A DNA stretch of 64,000 bases from an uncultured Bacillota bacterium (GTDB lineage: Bacteria > Bacillota_I > Bacilli_A > RFN20 > CAG-826): contig CASEPN010000002.1 in NCBI GenBank assembly GCA_949289845.1, positions 248,001-312,000 on the forward strand, read 5' to 3'. The translations under genes were made by a program, and so were the position numbers. The notes beneath the pieces are model-generated. The model was not told the DNA's origin, made no database searches, and saw nothing but the letters and a program-made list of their open reading frames with translations. The stretch's first letter is position 1; every line of letters begins with the position of its first letter. This document shows, piece by piece, positions 17,680-25,643 of the stretch.

Positions 17680-19383
17680 ATGAAGAAAGAACTAGCGAAG
17701 TTCGAGGACTGGCCCTTCCGCGTCCCGAACTGGAGGAAGGTCGGGGAGAAGATCGACAGCCTGACCGACCAATTCGTCGGGGCCAAGGATGAGAAGGGCG
17801 CGCTCAAGGCGTTCAAGGCGATGAGCCGCTATATGGAGAAGGTGGAGGACCAGCTGACCCACATCTCCGTCCTCTTCACCCTCGACACGAGGAACCTGAA
17901 GTACGTGAAGGCGAACGCGGAGATGGACGAGAACTCGCCCGTGCTCGCCGCGAAGAACCTCCGGTTCGCGAAGGCCCTCCTAGAGAGCCCCTACCGCCCC
18001 TTCCTTGAGAAGAAGCTCGGCTCCTTCCTCTTCCAGATGTACGAGTACTCCCTCAAGGGCTTCGACGAGAGGATCGTCGAGGACTCCGTCGAGGAAAATC
18101 GCCTCACGAGCGAGTACGGCTCCACCATCGCACACGCCGAGGTGCCCTTCCGCGGCGAGGTCTACAACCTCCCCCAGATGGGCAAGTTCATGGTCGACCA
18201 GGACCGGGAGACGAGGAAGGAAGCCTCCGAGGCCTACTACGCCTACCTCTCGACCATCCGTCCGAAGCTCGAGGACATCTACGACCGCCTCGTCCATGTC
18301 CGCGACCGCATGGCGAAGAAGCTCGGCTACAAGAGCTACGTCGAGCTCGCCTACGTCAAGATGAACCGCTTCGACTACACGCCGGAGGAGGTCGCGGCCT
18401 ATCGCGAGAGCATCCATGACTACGTCACTCCTCTCGCGGAAAAGCTCTTCCGCGCCCAGGCGAAGAGGATCGGCATCCGGAACATGCGCGTGTACGACCT
18501 GAACGTCCAGTTCCCGGACGGGAACCCCCTGCCCCGCGGGACGACCGAGGAGAAGGTGGAGGCCGCCAAGGTCATGTACAAGGCCCTCTCGCCGGAGACG
18601 GACCACTACTTCAACTTCATGGTTGACCACCACTTGCTCTTCCTCGACGCGAAGCCGGGGAAGCAGTCGGGCGGCTACATGACCTACTTCCCGGTGGAGA
18701 AGACCCCGATCATCTTCAGCAACTTCAATGGGACCTCCGGGGACGTCGACGTCCTCACCCACGAGTTCGGCCATAGCTTCCAGGCCTATCTCGCCGGGGA
18801 CATCAAGATCCCCGAGTACCGGATGCCGACGATGGAGTCCTGCGAGATCGACTCCATGTCCATGGAGTTCTTCGCCGAACCCTACATGGACCTCTTCTTC
18901 GACGAGCCCGTCAAGTACCGCTACCTCCACCTCGCGGACAGCATCTCCTTCCTGCCCTACGGGGTCACCGTCGACGAGTTCCAGCACTGGGTGTACGAGA
19001 ACCCGGATGCGACGAAGGAGGAGAGGAACGCCAAGTGGCATGAGCTCGAGCTCAAGTACACGCCGTGGAAGGTGAAGGCCTACGAGGGCTGCCCCTACAT
19101 GATGGAGGGCGGGCGCTGGCTCACCCAGTCCCACATCTTCAACTCGCCCTTCTACTACATCGACTACACCCTCGCCCAGGTCATCGCCTTCCAGTTCTTC
19201 AACCTCGACCGGAAGGATCACGAGAAGGCGTGGAAGAAGTACCTCCGCCTTTGCAAGATGGGCGGGAAATACCCGTTCCGCACCCTCCTCAGGAAGGCGG
19301 GCCTCAAGGATCCCTTCGTCGACGGGACTCTGAAGAGGACCATCCAGCCCCTCAAGAAGGTGCTCAAGGACTACGGCATCTAG
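17680..19383 (+). CDS. pepF: M3-family oligoendopeptidase (PepF-like)
   Basis: 567-aa cytosolic zinc metallopeptidase that degrades oligopeptides. The active-site HEFGH has H361, E362 and H365, with the third ligand in MESCEIDSMSMEFF downstream. The N-terminal helical region, including FEDWPFRVPNW, is typical of M3 oligoendopeptidases. Length is normal. It is preceded by the divergent nifU-like gene and followed by a terminator, so likely a single-gene unit. Confidence 0.9.
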   Translation: MKKELAKFEDWPFRVPNWRKVGEKIDSLTDQFVGAKDEKGALKAFKAMSRYMEKVEDQLTHISVLFTLDTRNLKYVKANAEMDENSPVLAAKNLRFAKALLESPYRPFLEKKLGSFLFQMYEYSLKGFDERIVEDSVEENRLTSEYGSTIAHAEVPFRGEVYNLPQMGKFMVDQDRETRKEASEAYYAYLSTIRPKLEDIYDRLVHVRDRMAKKLGYKSYVELAYVKMNRFDYTPEEVAAYRESIHDYVTPLAEKLFRAQAKRIGIRNMRVYDLNVQFPDGNPLPRGTTEEKVEAAKVMYKALSPETDHYFNFMVDHHLLFLDAKPGKQSGGYMTYFPVEKTPIIFSNFNGTSGDVDVLTHEFGHSFQAYLAGDIKIPEYRMPTMESCEIDSMSMEFFAEPYMDLFFDEPVKYRYLHLADSISFLPYGVTVDEFQHWVYENPDATKEERNAKWHELELKYTPWKVKAYEGCPYMMEGGRWLTQSHIFNSPFYYIDYTLAQVIAFQFFNLDRKDHEKAWKKYLRLCKMGGKYPFRTLLRKAGLKDPFVDGTLKRTIQPLKKVLKDYGI

Positions 19384-19408
19384 CGAAGGGACCTTCTCAG
19401 GAACCACG

Positions 19409-19432
19409 GCCACCCGCGAGGGTGGCTTTTTC
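19409..19432 (+). terminator. Terminator after pepF
   Basis: GCCACCC (19409-19415), GCGA loop, GGGTGGC (19420-19426), T run. Confidence 0.85.
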
Positions 19433-19541
19433 TATCGGATGGTTTCTTTTCTAGAAAACATACGAAAACAGAAGAATTCCTAGGACAAAAACCATATGGA
19501 AACATACTTTTTCCAGTCTCTTTCCCTTGGAAAATTGGGCC

Positions 19542-20213
19542 ATGAAAAAGACATGCTGCGATCGCGAGACTTTGTCCCGCCTGCTCCGGGGTTCCAGGAA
19601 CCCCGAGCCCACCATGGGGATCCCGTCCCTCAAGGGCTGGTTCTCCTGCCTCCCCTCGGGAAAGCTCGTTCGTTACGAGGAAAGGAGAAAGGCCACAAAG
19701 AAGGACCTTATCCATTTCTATACTGCCGATCGGAAGTTTCTCTCGTTCCTCGAGCATCCAGGGCGGCGGGCGGACGAGCTAAGGGGTGCCGCGGGGATCA
19801 TCGGCCCTGACCCGACGATCCTGGCCTACGAGCCTCTCGCCCTTCAGATAGAGGGAATCTTCTGGTCGCGCGCGGTTTCCGCCTACTGCGAGTCCCTCGG
19901 GATTCCCGTCGTCCCGAACATCCGCTGGGGCGACAGGGAGAGTTTCCCGTATGTTTTCGCCGGGATACCTGTTGGTTCCCTGGTGGCCATCGGGACGCTT
20001 GGGCTCATGAGGAAGAAGAAGGGGATGGATGGCATGGCGCGCCTTCTTTTCAAGGAAGGCCTGAAGCAGATGGTCGAAAGGATCAGGCCGAAGGCAATCC
20101 TTGTCTACGGGCCTGCCCCGGAAGACATATTCGGGCCCTATCGGGATGTCGTTCCCATTCACCGCTATCCAAGCCAGATCGAGATCGTCCATTCCCGAAA
20201 GGAGGAAAACTGA
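19542..20213 (+). CDS. DUF4417 family protein
   Basis: 223 aa. The segments GIPSLKGWFSCLPSGKLVRYEE, IIGPDPTILAYEPLALQ and PNIRWGDRESFPYVFAGIP are typical of DUF4417, a family of unknown function often found in accessory or phage-like regions. ATG 19542 is preceded by a GAAAAT box six bases upstream and no clear Shine-Dalgarno, and the preceding 20 nt match those before the gene at 10391. First gene of a four-gene accessory run with 1-13 nt spacings or a 4-nt overlap. Confidence 0.75.
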   Translation: MKKTCCDRETLSRLLRGSRNPEPTMGIPSLKGWFSCLPSGKLVRYEERRKATKKDLIHFYTADRKFLSFLEHPGRRADELRGAAGIIGPDPTILAYEPLALQIEGIFWSRAVSAYCESLGIPVVPNIRWGDRESFPYVFAGIPVGSLVAIGTLGLMRKKKGMDGMARLLFKEGLKQMVERIRPKAILVYGPAPEDIFGPYRDVVPIHRYPSQIEIVHSRKEEN

Positions 20214-20214
20214 T

Positions 20215-20622
20215 ATGGGCGGGGGAGTCTTCAAGAATGAATTCACGAACCACCCGGACCTTGCCGAGGACGCGGGGGACTATGCTGACCGTCATAAGGG
20301 GGCGAAGGAAGCGCTTGAGGAGGCGAAGGACTCCAACAACAAGACGGGAACCCTTGAGGCTGAGGATCCCAATTCCGCGACCAAGGAGCTGCTGGACCTT
20401 GCCCGTCATGCGAAGACCATTACCCAAGAGAATGGTATGGTAAAGGCGGTATATGAGTCCGGGGCGACCCTTGTCGCAAGGGACAAGACCTCGACTCCCG
20501 GAAGCGCGGCGATCGATATCCGTTATATAGGGCCATCCGGAGAGAGAACGCGAATGAAATGGCATTTGAGGGAACACGCGAATGAATACCGGACCAAGTC
20601 CGGAAGGAGGAAGAAGAAATGA
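20215..20622 (+). CDS. Hypothetical protein, highly charged
   Basis: 135 aa, with AAAGGAGGA immediately upstream, one base after the DUF4417 stop. N-terminus MGGGVFKNEF, a charged helical middle part (HKGAKEALEEAKD), a possible beta region (MVKAVYESGATLVARDK) and a very basic C-terminus (KSGRRKKK). The layout recalls small DUF4417-associated proteins, possibly toxin- or nucleic-acid-related, but I cannot name a family. Confidence 0.55.
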   Translation: MGGGVFKNEFTNHPDLAEDAGDYADRHKGAKEALEEAKDSNNKTGTLEAEDPNSATKELLDLARHAKTITQENGMVKAVYESGATLVARDKTSTPGSAAIDIRYIGPSGERTRMKWHLREHANEYRTKSGRRKKK

Positions 20623-21344
20623 AATTCTTCGGGATTGGCAAGAGGGAGCTCGGAATCCTTAATTCGTTGATCGGCGAAAGGGTCGAGCGCGTTGAGATGG
20701 AAAATTGGATCGATGAGCTGAGACCATATTCCTGCAGCGCTTCGCTCATCACCACGAAAGGGAAGGTATGGATGTGGCCGGAGCTGAAAGACCTCTATAT
20801 CCGCGACCATGACGAATATAGCAAAGGGATCTATCGCCTGAGTAAGAAAGGAAACGGGGCCCTTTTCAAGTACCATGACTATTCCCTGATCCCTTTTCCA
20901 GCTGGAAAAATCGTTGGCATTGGAAGAATTCAGACGGAGATGGACGTGGACAATCGCAGGCTGGGAAACTGGATTCGCTGGGACTGCGGGCTTTTCCTGG
21001 TTACCGATAAAGCCTCCCTTCTTCTTGCCGTCTCCCTCGATGTGATCAATTGGCGCATTGACCTTCGCGAGATGAAGAATTTCGAGATGCACAACCATTG
21101 GAGCGCCAAGGAGGATCAGGAATTCACGATGTTCTGCAAGGACATTTCCACGGGGGAGGAGGACATGATCGGGCGCTACGTCATCAGGTATTCGGAGCAA
21201 CCTGCATCGAAGCTCGGCTCCACGGCAAGCTTCCGCGAGCTATGGGACGAGCACATGCAGCAGCTTGGCGCCACGCCCGAGGAACTCCTCGAGCGGGGGA
21301 CTTTGTTATCGGAAATCGCGGAAAGGATGCGTCGCAGGGGCTAG
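20619..21344 (+). CDS. Hypothetical protein, unknown family
   Basis: 241 aa, overlapping the previous gene by 4 nt (ATGA). No signal peptide or membrane helix. Predicted mixed alpha/beta with several Trp-containing segments (GNWIRWDCGLFLVTDK, HNHWSAKEDQEF). Its C-terminal helix is Arg-rich. The opening ELGILNSLIGERVERV and the GLFLVTDKASLLLAVSL segment show faint similarity in order to the next gene, so they may be diverged paralogues. Confidence 0.55.
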   Translation: MKFFGIGKRELGILNSLIGERVERVEMENWIDELRPYSCSASLITTKGKVWMWPELKDLYIRDHDEYSKGIYRLSKKGNGALFKYHDYSLIPFPAGKIVGIGRIQTEMDVDNRRLGNWIRWDCGLFLVTDKASLLLAVSLDVINWRIDLREMKNFEMHNHWSAKEDQEFTMFCKDISTGEEDMIGRYVIRYSEQPASKLGSTASFRELWDEHMQQLGATPEELLERGTLLSEIAERMRRRG

Positions 21345-21357
21345 CCGCTTCGCTTGG

Positions 21358-22014
21358 ATGAAGGAGTTCAGGGTATCCGATCCGGAAATACGCCTTCTCG
21401 ATGGACTGGAAGGGAAGCGGATTCCTTTGGTACTCGGGAAGGGGAAGCGCGCCTTCGGTTACCAAAGGATTTTGCTAAGAACGGCGCAAGGAAGGGGAGT
21501 CGTCTTTCGGTGCGAACCCTTGGTCGGCTCGGCCCCAGGGAAGGCTTTTCGCCTAGTGGCGGAAGAATGGAACCGAAAGCGCGATCCGGTTTCCGGGTAT
21601 TTTGCTCTCGATGCGGAGTACTTGGATGTAGTCTTCGGCATCGTCCAATACACGTGGGACGATGATCTGCACATTGACGAAGGCTTTTTCCTAGCGGAAA
21701 GAAAAGCAAAGAGACGCAGGATCTACCTCATGCCCTGCGGCCCGCTGGTCGTTGCGTTTTCCCATGACATTCAGACGAATGAAGATTCCCCGTGGATATC
21801 GCACGGCAATGAGCTAGGGGATCATAGGGCGACGGTGCGCTTGGCCACCCTGGACAATGCCTTGAGCGTGCCGATTGCCAGCTATTCCGTTTCGATGGCG
21901 CCGGACCAGCCTTTCCAAGGCGCGTTTCCTCCCGGAAGGACCGTGACGATGCTGGACGACCCTTCCGTGGGGTGGCGATTTGGACAGTTTCTGTCGGATC
22001 TGGCAAGGCGCTAG
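21358..22014 (+). CDS. Hypothetical protein, possible paralogue of upstream gene
   Basis: 218 aa from ATG 21358; the frame is open upstream but that would overlap the previous gene by about 80 nt. It begins MKEFRVSDPEIRLLDGLEGKRI and contains VVFGIVQYTWDDD and DEGFFLAERK, which align loosely with the preceding protein. No membrane helix. Its 3' end overlaps the end of the convergent XRE gene by 4 nt. Confidence 0.5.
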   Translation: MKEFRVSDPEIRLLDGLEGKRIPLVLGKGKRAFGYQRILLRTAQGRGVVFRCEPLVGSAPGKAFRLVAEEWNRKRDPVSGYFALDAEYLDVVFGIVQYTWDDDLHIDEGFFLAERKAKRRRIYLMPCGPLVVAFSHDIQTNEDSPWISHGNELGDHRATVRLATLDNALSVPIASYSVSMAPDQPFQGAFPPGRTVTMLDDPSVGWRFGQFLSDLARR

Positions 22015-22619
22015 TCGTCTGAGCCTTCTTCTATTCGCTTCGCTACATGGTAGAACGCACCCCAAAGGGCCTTTTCTTCTTGGCTCGCGGACACTGCCTT
22101 TTCCATGCTGCCGCCGGGCTTCTTCTTCAGCAGGTTGAGTGAACCTAGCTCGTCCCTATAGATTTTTATCAGTTCCTTTGGGTCCTTCGGGTGGAATGTG
22201 GCCAGATTCATCCATAAATGGATGTAATTGCGGAGGAACTGGGACAGGGGATAGGCGATGCCTAGTTTCATCTCTTTGTTAAACAAGAACCCTCCGGTCC
22301 GCAGAAGGAGCCTTGTGGCATGGAGCATCGCGATCGTCTCGTCCTGCTCACCCGACATTTCCTTTTCCAGCTCATTGCCGAACATCAGAAAATCGCAGGA
22401 CACTTCGAGCTCCCTTGCGATCTTCGCCAGGACGTCCGCTCTCGGGCTCGCTTCCCCCGACTCGTATTTCGCAAGGGTCTGGGACTGGACGCCTATTCTT
22501 TTCGCAAGCGTGACCCTTTTGATTCCTTGGGCCTTCCGCTCATTCAGAATTCTTTGCCCAAGGAGCGCTCCGAACCTGTCCTCATCAAAAAACTCCGGAA
22601 GGATGGGCGTTTTCTTCAT
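22011..22619 (-). CDS. XRE-family transcriptional regulator
   Basis: 202 aa. A Cro/CI-type helix-turn-helix lies at about residues 17-75 (LGQRILNERKAQGIKRVTLA, then IGVQSQTLAKYESGEASPRA, then LAKIARELEVSCDFLMFG). The remaining 130 residues are helical and not recognised; they may sense a ligand. It overlaps the cyclophilin-like gene by 4 nt and is the last gene of a minus-strand trio. Confidence 0.85.
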   Translation of the reverse strand: MKKTPILPEFFDEDRFGALLGQRILNERKAQGIKRVTLAKRIGVQSQTLAKYESGEASPRADVLAKIARELEVSCDFLMFGNELEKEMSGEQDETIAMLHATRLLLRTGGFLFNKEMKLGIAYPLSQFLRNYIHLWMNLATFHPKDPKELIKIYRDELGSLNLLKKKPGGSMEKAVSASQEEKALWGAFYHVAKRIEEGSDD

Positions 22620-23602
22620 GAGAGGGGCTCTCCTTCATACAAGATTTCATAGGTTGTCATTAGGACTCCGTCCTGGGTCGTTATCGCGTCAAGATAGCGG
22701 TATGGCCGGTTGAGGAGCGTGGCCGCGCACTTCTTGCCCTTCCCCGCAGGAAGGGCGAGGAGGCCCGTCTTTATCTTGATCCCGTAGTTCAGATAGCCCT
22801 CGAAGGCGAGCTGTTCCTGCAAGGGGATCACCCCGTGGAGATATACCTTCTCCACCCCTAAAAGGAGCTTCGCGAATTCGAACGTCAGAAGGCAGTCGCC
22901 ATCCCTCCAGGGAAGCGTTTCTTCGCTCATTCGTTTCTCCCAAGGGAGGACAGGCACCAGAGCATCGCCGAACCGTTCCTTCAGGCCTTCCCACTCCTCC
23001 GCGGCCAGTTTCTTCTTCCAGTCGAGCACCAGGAGCCTGGCGCCCATGAGCTCTTGTTTCTTTGGAGCTCCTCCCAGGAGCCGGTCGTTCATGAGCCATT
23101 CCCGGGCCTCGTCCCATCCGACGAGCAAGGCGGACCCTTCCGTCAGGAGGGGAGCGATCGCCCTGTCGACGCCTTCTTTGCCTTTGAGGGCTCTTTCCGG
23201 AAGGATGGAAAGTTCGTTTCCCAGTCCGTCTTCCAAGGAAATCGACCGCAATTCTGGTATCTTTCTTTCCTTTTCGAAAGCGATGTTGAACTCCTGGCCC
23301 TGAAGGGAACCTAGTTGATCCGCTTCCTCGACCCTTCCGATCGCCGTGTACCGGCGATGGTCCTCCATGTCCTCCATGACGATGAGGAGGGTGTCGTCCC
23401 CGAAGAGCAATATGTCGCCCTTTTTGAGTTGCCTCACCACTTCCTCGTCCTTCGGAATGATCCCCGGAGGAAGGTCCGCCCATAGCTGCGCCCCGATCCT
23501 CGTGGCCTTCCCCTTGAGGGGGAGGAGCGAGGAGAAGGCTTCCGCGGAAGGGATCTCATAGAGGTTCGCGCAATACGTTTTCCTGCCGATCTTGATCTTC
23601 AT
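22616..23602 (-). CDS. Cyclophilin-like-fold protein with unknown C-terminal domain
   Basis: 328 aa from ATG 23602; a longer frame continues upstream but crosses the YjbR-like gene. Residues 1-118 look like the cyclophilin_like family (MKIKIGRKTYCANL, KKGDILLFGDDTLLI, YTAIGRVEEADQL). Residues about 120-328 match nothing I know (contains LLVGWDEAREWLMNDRLLGG and LLNRPYRYLDAITTQDG). Genes encoding this fold are frequently near flavodoxins, as here. Starts 2 nt after the YjbR-like stop. Confidence 0.65.
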   Translation of the reverse strand: MKIKIGRKTYCANLYEIPSAEAFSSLLPLKGKATRIGAQLWADLPPGIIPKDEEVVRQLKKGDILLFGDDTLLIVMEDMEDHRRYTAIGRVEEADQLGSLQGQEFNIAFEKERKIPELRSISLEDGLGNELSILPERALKGKEGVDRAIAPLLTEGSALLVGWDEAREWLMNDRLLGGAPKKQELMGARLLVLDWKKKLAAEEWEGLKERFGDALVPVLPWEKRMSEETLPWRDGDCLLTFEFAKLLLGVEKVYLHGVIPLQEQLAFEGYLNYGIKIKTGLLALPAGKGKKCAATLLNRPYRYLDAITTQDGVLMTTYEILYEGEPLS

Positions 23603-23604
23603 CC

Positions 23605-24261
23605 TTAGCCGAGCCTTTCCTTTTTCCTGACTTCCGCGCGCGAACGTTCGATCGCCTCGATCAATGTTTCCTTTGAGGAGTCCCTGACGGAGTAGCTGAG
23701 CCACTGGGCCTTGTTCATGTGATAGGCGGGGAGGGCCTCGCCTTTCCTCACGATCTCCTCGTGGAGGGGTTCCGGGCATTTCACGTTCAAAAGCGGGACC
23801 TCGCCTTCCATGCCTTCCTTGAGGTATCGGGCTGGTCCCATCAGAAAAAGCGCGTACCAGCTCCCCTTGGGGCCCGTCCTCAGGACGAGGGACTCCCCGT
23901 CCTGGAAAGGCCGCTCGGCCTTCTCCCCGTACTTCTCCTCGAAGTGGCGGATCGCCTCTTCCCCGTTCCTGAGGAAGGGGGAGAGGGGATAGCCGATCTC
24001 CCAGAGGACCTTCTCCATCAGGGCGTCGTGCCTTCTCCTCACGTCCTCGACGAACTCGCCCCTTGCCGCGGGAACTCCCAGAAGGAGATAGGGAAGCCCT
24101 GTGTCCACCTCGATGGTCTCTTCCTCGATCTCCCCGTCCGCCTTCACCTTGAGGCGGAGGAAGAAGCCTCCTCCCGGATAGGGAATGTCCTTGGAAAAGA
24201 CGCCGTCTATCTCCAAAAAGCCGTGCTCCAGGAGAACTTTCCTGTCGAGAATCTCTTCCAT
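23605..24261 (-). CDS. MmcQ/YjbR-family protein
   Basis: 218 aa. The C-terminal half carries the YjbR pattern: LNVKCPEPLHEEIVRKGEAL, then PAYHMNKAQWLSY and TLIEAIERSRAEV. The N-terminal about 95 residues are an extension seen in some homologues. YjbR folds resemble DNA-binding CyaY-like domains, but the role is unknown. The ATG is preceded by TAGGAT six bases upstream and no Shine-Dalgarno, suggesting a leaderless transcript. Confidence 0.75.
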   Translation of the reverse strand: MEEILDRKVLLEHGFLEIDGVFSKDIPYPGGGFFLRLKVKADGEIEEETIEVDTGLPYLLLGVPAARGEFVEDVRRRHDALMEKVLWEIGYPLSPFLRNGEEAIRHFEEKYGEKAERPFQDGESLVLRTGPKGSWYALFLMGPARYLKEGMEGEVPLLNVKCPEPLHEEIVRKGEALPAYHMNKAQWLSYSVRDSSKETLIEAIERSRAEVRKKERLG

Positions 24262-24267
24262 GGGGAA

Positions 24268-24273
24268 ATCCTA
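24268..24273 (-). promoter_or_regulatory. -10 box for leaderless YjbR-like gene
   Basis: TAGGAT on the minus strand, six bases before the ATG. The arrangement TAGGAT-N2-CCCC-ATG is repeated at the 60810 lipoprotein gene. Confidence 0.45.
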
Positions 24274-24322
24274 ACCCATCCCGTTGACGGGAGTGATACC
24301 TTGAGAGAAGGAGGATGGAAGC

Positions 24323-24946
24323 ATGAAGGTTCTCTTGGTGAATGGAAGCCCGCGCCAGCACGGCTGCACGCACCGTGCCCTCGAGGAAGTGAAGGCGACC
24401 TTGGAAAAGGAAGGCATAGAGACGGAGCTCCTCTGGATCGGGACGAAGCCGATCGGAGGATGCCTCGCCTGCAGGGCCTGCCACAAAACGGGGAAGGGGT
24501 GCGTCCAGAAGGACATCGTATCGGAGACCGGGGAACGTCTCGAGGAGTTCGACGGCTTCGTCTTCGGAAGCCCGGTCTACTACGCGGGCCCGACCGGTCA
24601 GCTGCAGTGCTTCCTGGACAGGCTCTTCTTCGCCTATGGGAAGAAGATGGAGGGGAAGCCCGGCGCCTCGGTCGTCTCCTGCCGGAGAGGCGGCGCGAGC
24701 GTCTCCTATGACAGGATCAACCGCTACTTCGGGATCAACCGGATGCCAATCGTCTCCTCCACCTACTGGAACCAGGTGCATGGCAGTTCCCCCGAGGAGG
24801 TCGAGCAGGACCTGGAAGGCCTCCAGACGATGCGCATCCTCGCACGAGAGATGGCAAGGCTCCTCAGGGCCATCGACCTTGCGAAGAAGGAAGGACGCTA
24901 CTCCTTCGAGGAAGAGGAAATCGTCCGGACGAACTTCATACGTTGA
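24323..24946 (+). CDS. NAD(P)H-dependent flavin oxidoreductase (FMN-reductase/flavodoxin-like)
   Basis: 207 aa. Opens with the FMN-phosphate-binding LVNGSPRQHGCTHRALEEV. The Cys-rich GGCLACRACHKTGKGC after the second strand is shared with iron-sulfur flavoproteins and related FMN reductases. GSPVYYAGPTGQLQCFLDR is the isoalloxazine-binding stretch. ATG 24323 has GAAGGAGG upstream. Divergent from the YjbR-like gene; next to a flavodoxin. Confidence 0.85.
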   Translation: MKVLLVNGSPRQHGCTHRALEEVKATLEKEGIETELLWIGTKPIGGCLACRACHKTGKGCVQKDIVSETGERLEEFDGFVFGSPVYYAGPTGQLQCFLDRLFFAYGKKMEGKPGASVVSCRRGGASVSYDRINRYFGINRMPIVSSTYWNQVHGSSPEEVEQDLEGLQTMRILAREMARLLRAIDLAKKEGRYSFEEEEIVRTNFIR

Positions 24947-24997
24947 AAAAAAGCCAAGCAAACCAAAGCGAAATCTAATAAATTGAAGGAGAACTGC

Positions 24998-25462
24998 ATG
25001 AAAATCGCTATCGCCTATTTCTCTCCCCAGGGCAGGACCGCCAAGGTCGCGCGCCTCATCCACGAGGCCGTGGGAGGAAAGATTGTGGAGATCGAACCCA
25101 AGGAACCTTACTCCATGAAGGACCTCGACTGGAACGACAAGGAGAGCAGGAGCTCGAAGGAGATGAGGAACGAGTTCGCGCGTCCCGAGCTTAACGAGTT
25201 GCCGGATCTCGAGAGTCCGGATGTCCTTTTCCTCGGCTTCCCCATCTGGTGGTACGTCGCTCCCCGTCCCGTGGATACCTTCCTCGACGGCGAGCCCCTG
25301 GAAGGGGTGAGGATCATTCCTTTCGCCACCTCTGGGAGCAGCCCCATCGAAGGAGCCGTCCGCCGGCTCAGGGCAACCTATCCCGGTCTTCACTTCGAGG
25401 AAGGCGCCCTCCTCAACGACATCGACCCCGCCTCCTGGGCGAGGAAGGTGCTCGGGAAATAA
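24998..25462 (+). CDS. Flavodoxin
   Basis: 154 aa flavodoxin_4-type protein. FMN-phosphate loop near the N-terminus (AYFSPQGRTAKVARLIHEAV), then FLGFPIWWYVAPRPVDTFLD and a FATSGSSPIEGAVRRL segment that binds flavin. ATG 24998 has GAAGGAGA upstream. It may be an electron carrier or a partner of the neighbouring reductase, or of NifJ. Confidence 0.85.
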   Translation: MKIAIAYFSPQGRTAKVARLIHEAVGGKIVEIEPKEPYSMKDLDWNDKESRSSKEMRNEFARPELNELPDLESPDVLFLGFPIWWYVAPRPVDTFLDGEPLEGVRIIPFATSGSSPIEGAVRRLRATYPGLHFEEGALLNDIDPASWARKVLGK

Positions 25463-25534
25463 TCTCTGGATACCTTCCTTGCACGCCTGCGTTCTCCCTT
25501 ATTAAAGGGGTCTATTTCCTAGTCCCCATCGGCT

Positions 25535-25546
25535 TTGGTTAACCAA
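25535..25546 (+). promoter_or_regulatory. Palindrome upstream of the glycerol operon
   Basis: Perfect 12-nt palindrome TTGGTTAACCAA in an AT-rich 180-nt gap. A TATTAA box (25561-25566) follows, with the left half TTGGTT possible as -35 (20 nt). A second pair GAAAGCC/GGCTTTC is at 25573-25579 and 25602-25608. Likely operator region; regulator unknown. Confidence 0.4.
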
Positions 25547-25643
25547 CGAATTGTTTTCGGTATTAAATACTGAAAGCCCTTTCATTTCCCCATTGCCAAA
25601 GGCTTTCCTCTCCTTCATCATAGGGGCACAAGTGGAGGCTCAC

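Noticed and set aside
19542-22619. Prophage or integrative element
   Set aside because: No integrase, terminase, capsid, transposase or flanking direct repeats could be found; only the DUF4417 and XRE genes hint at mobility.
22616-25393. A 925-codon minus-strand frame
   Set aside because: Its last 328 codons are the real cyclophilin-like gene; the upstream part crosses the YjbR-like gene and two plus-strand flavoprotein genes and resembles nothing.
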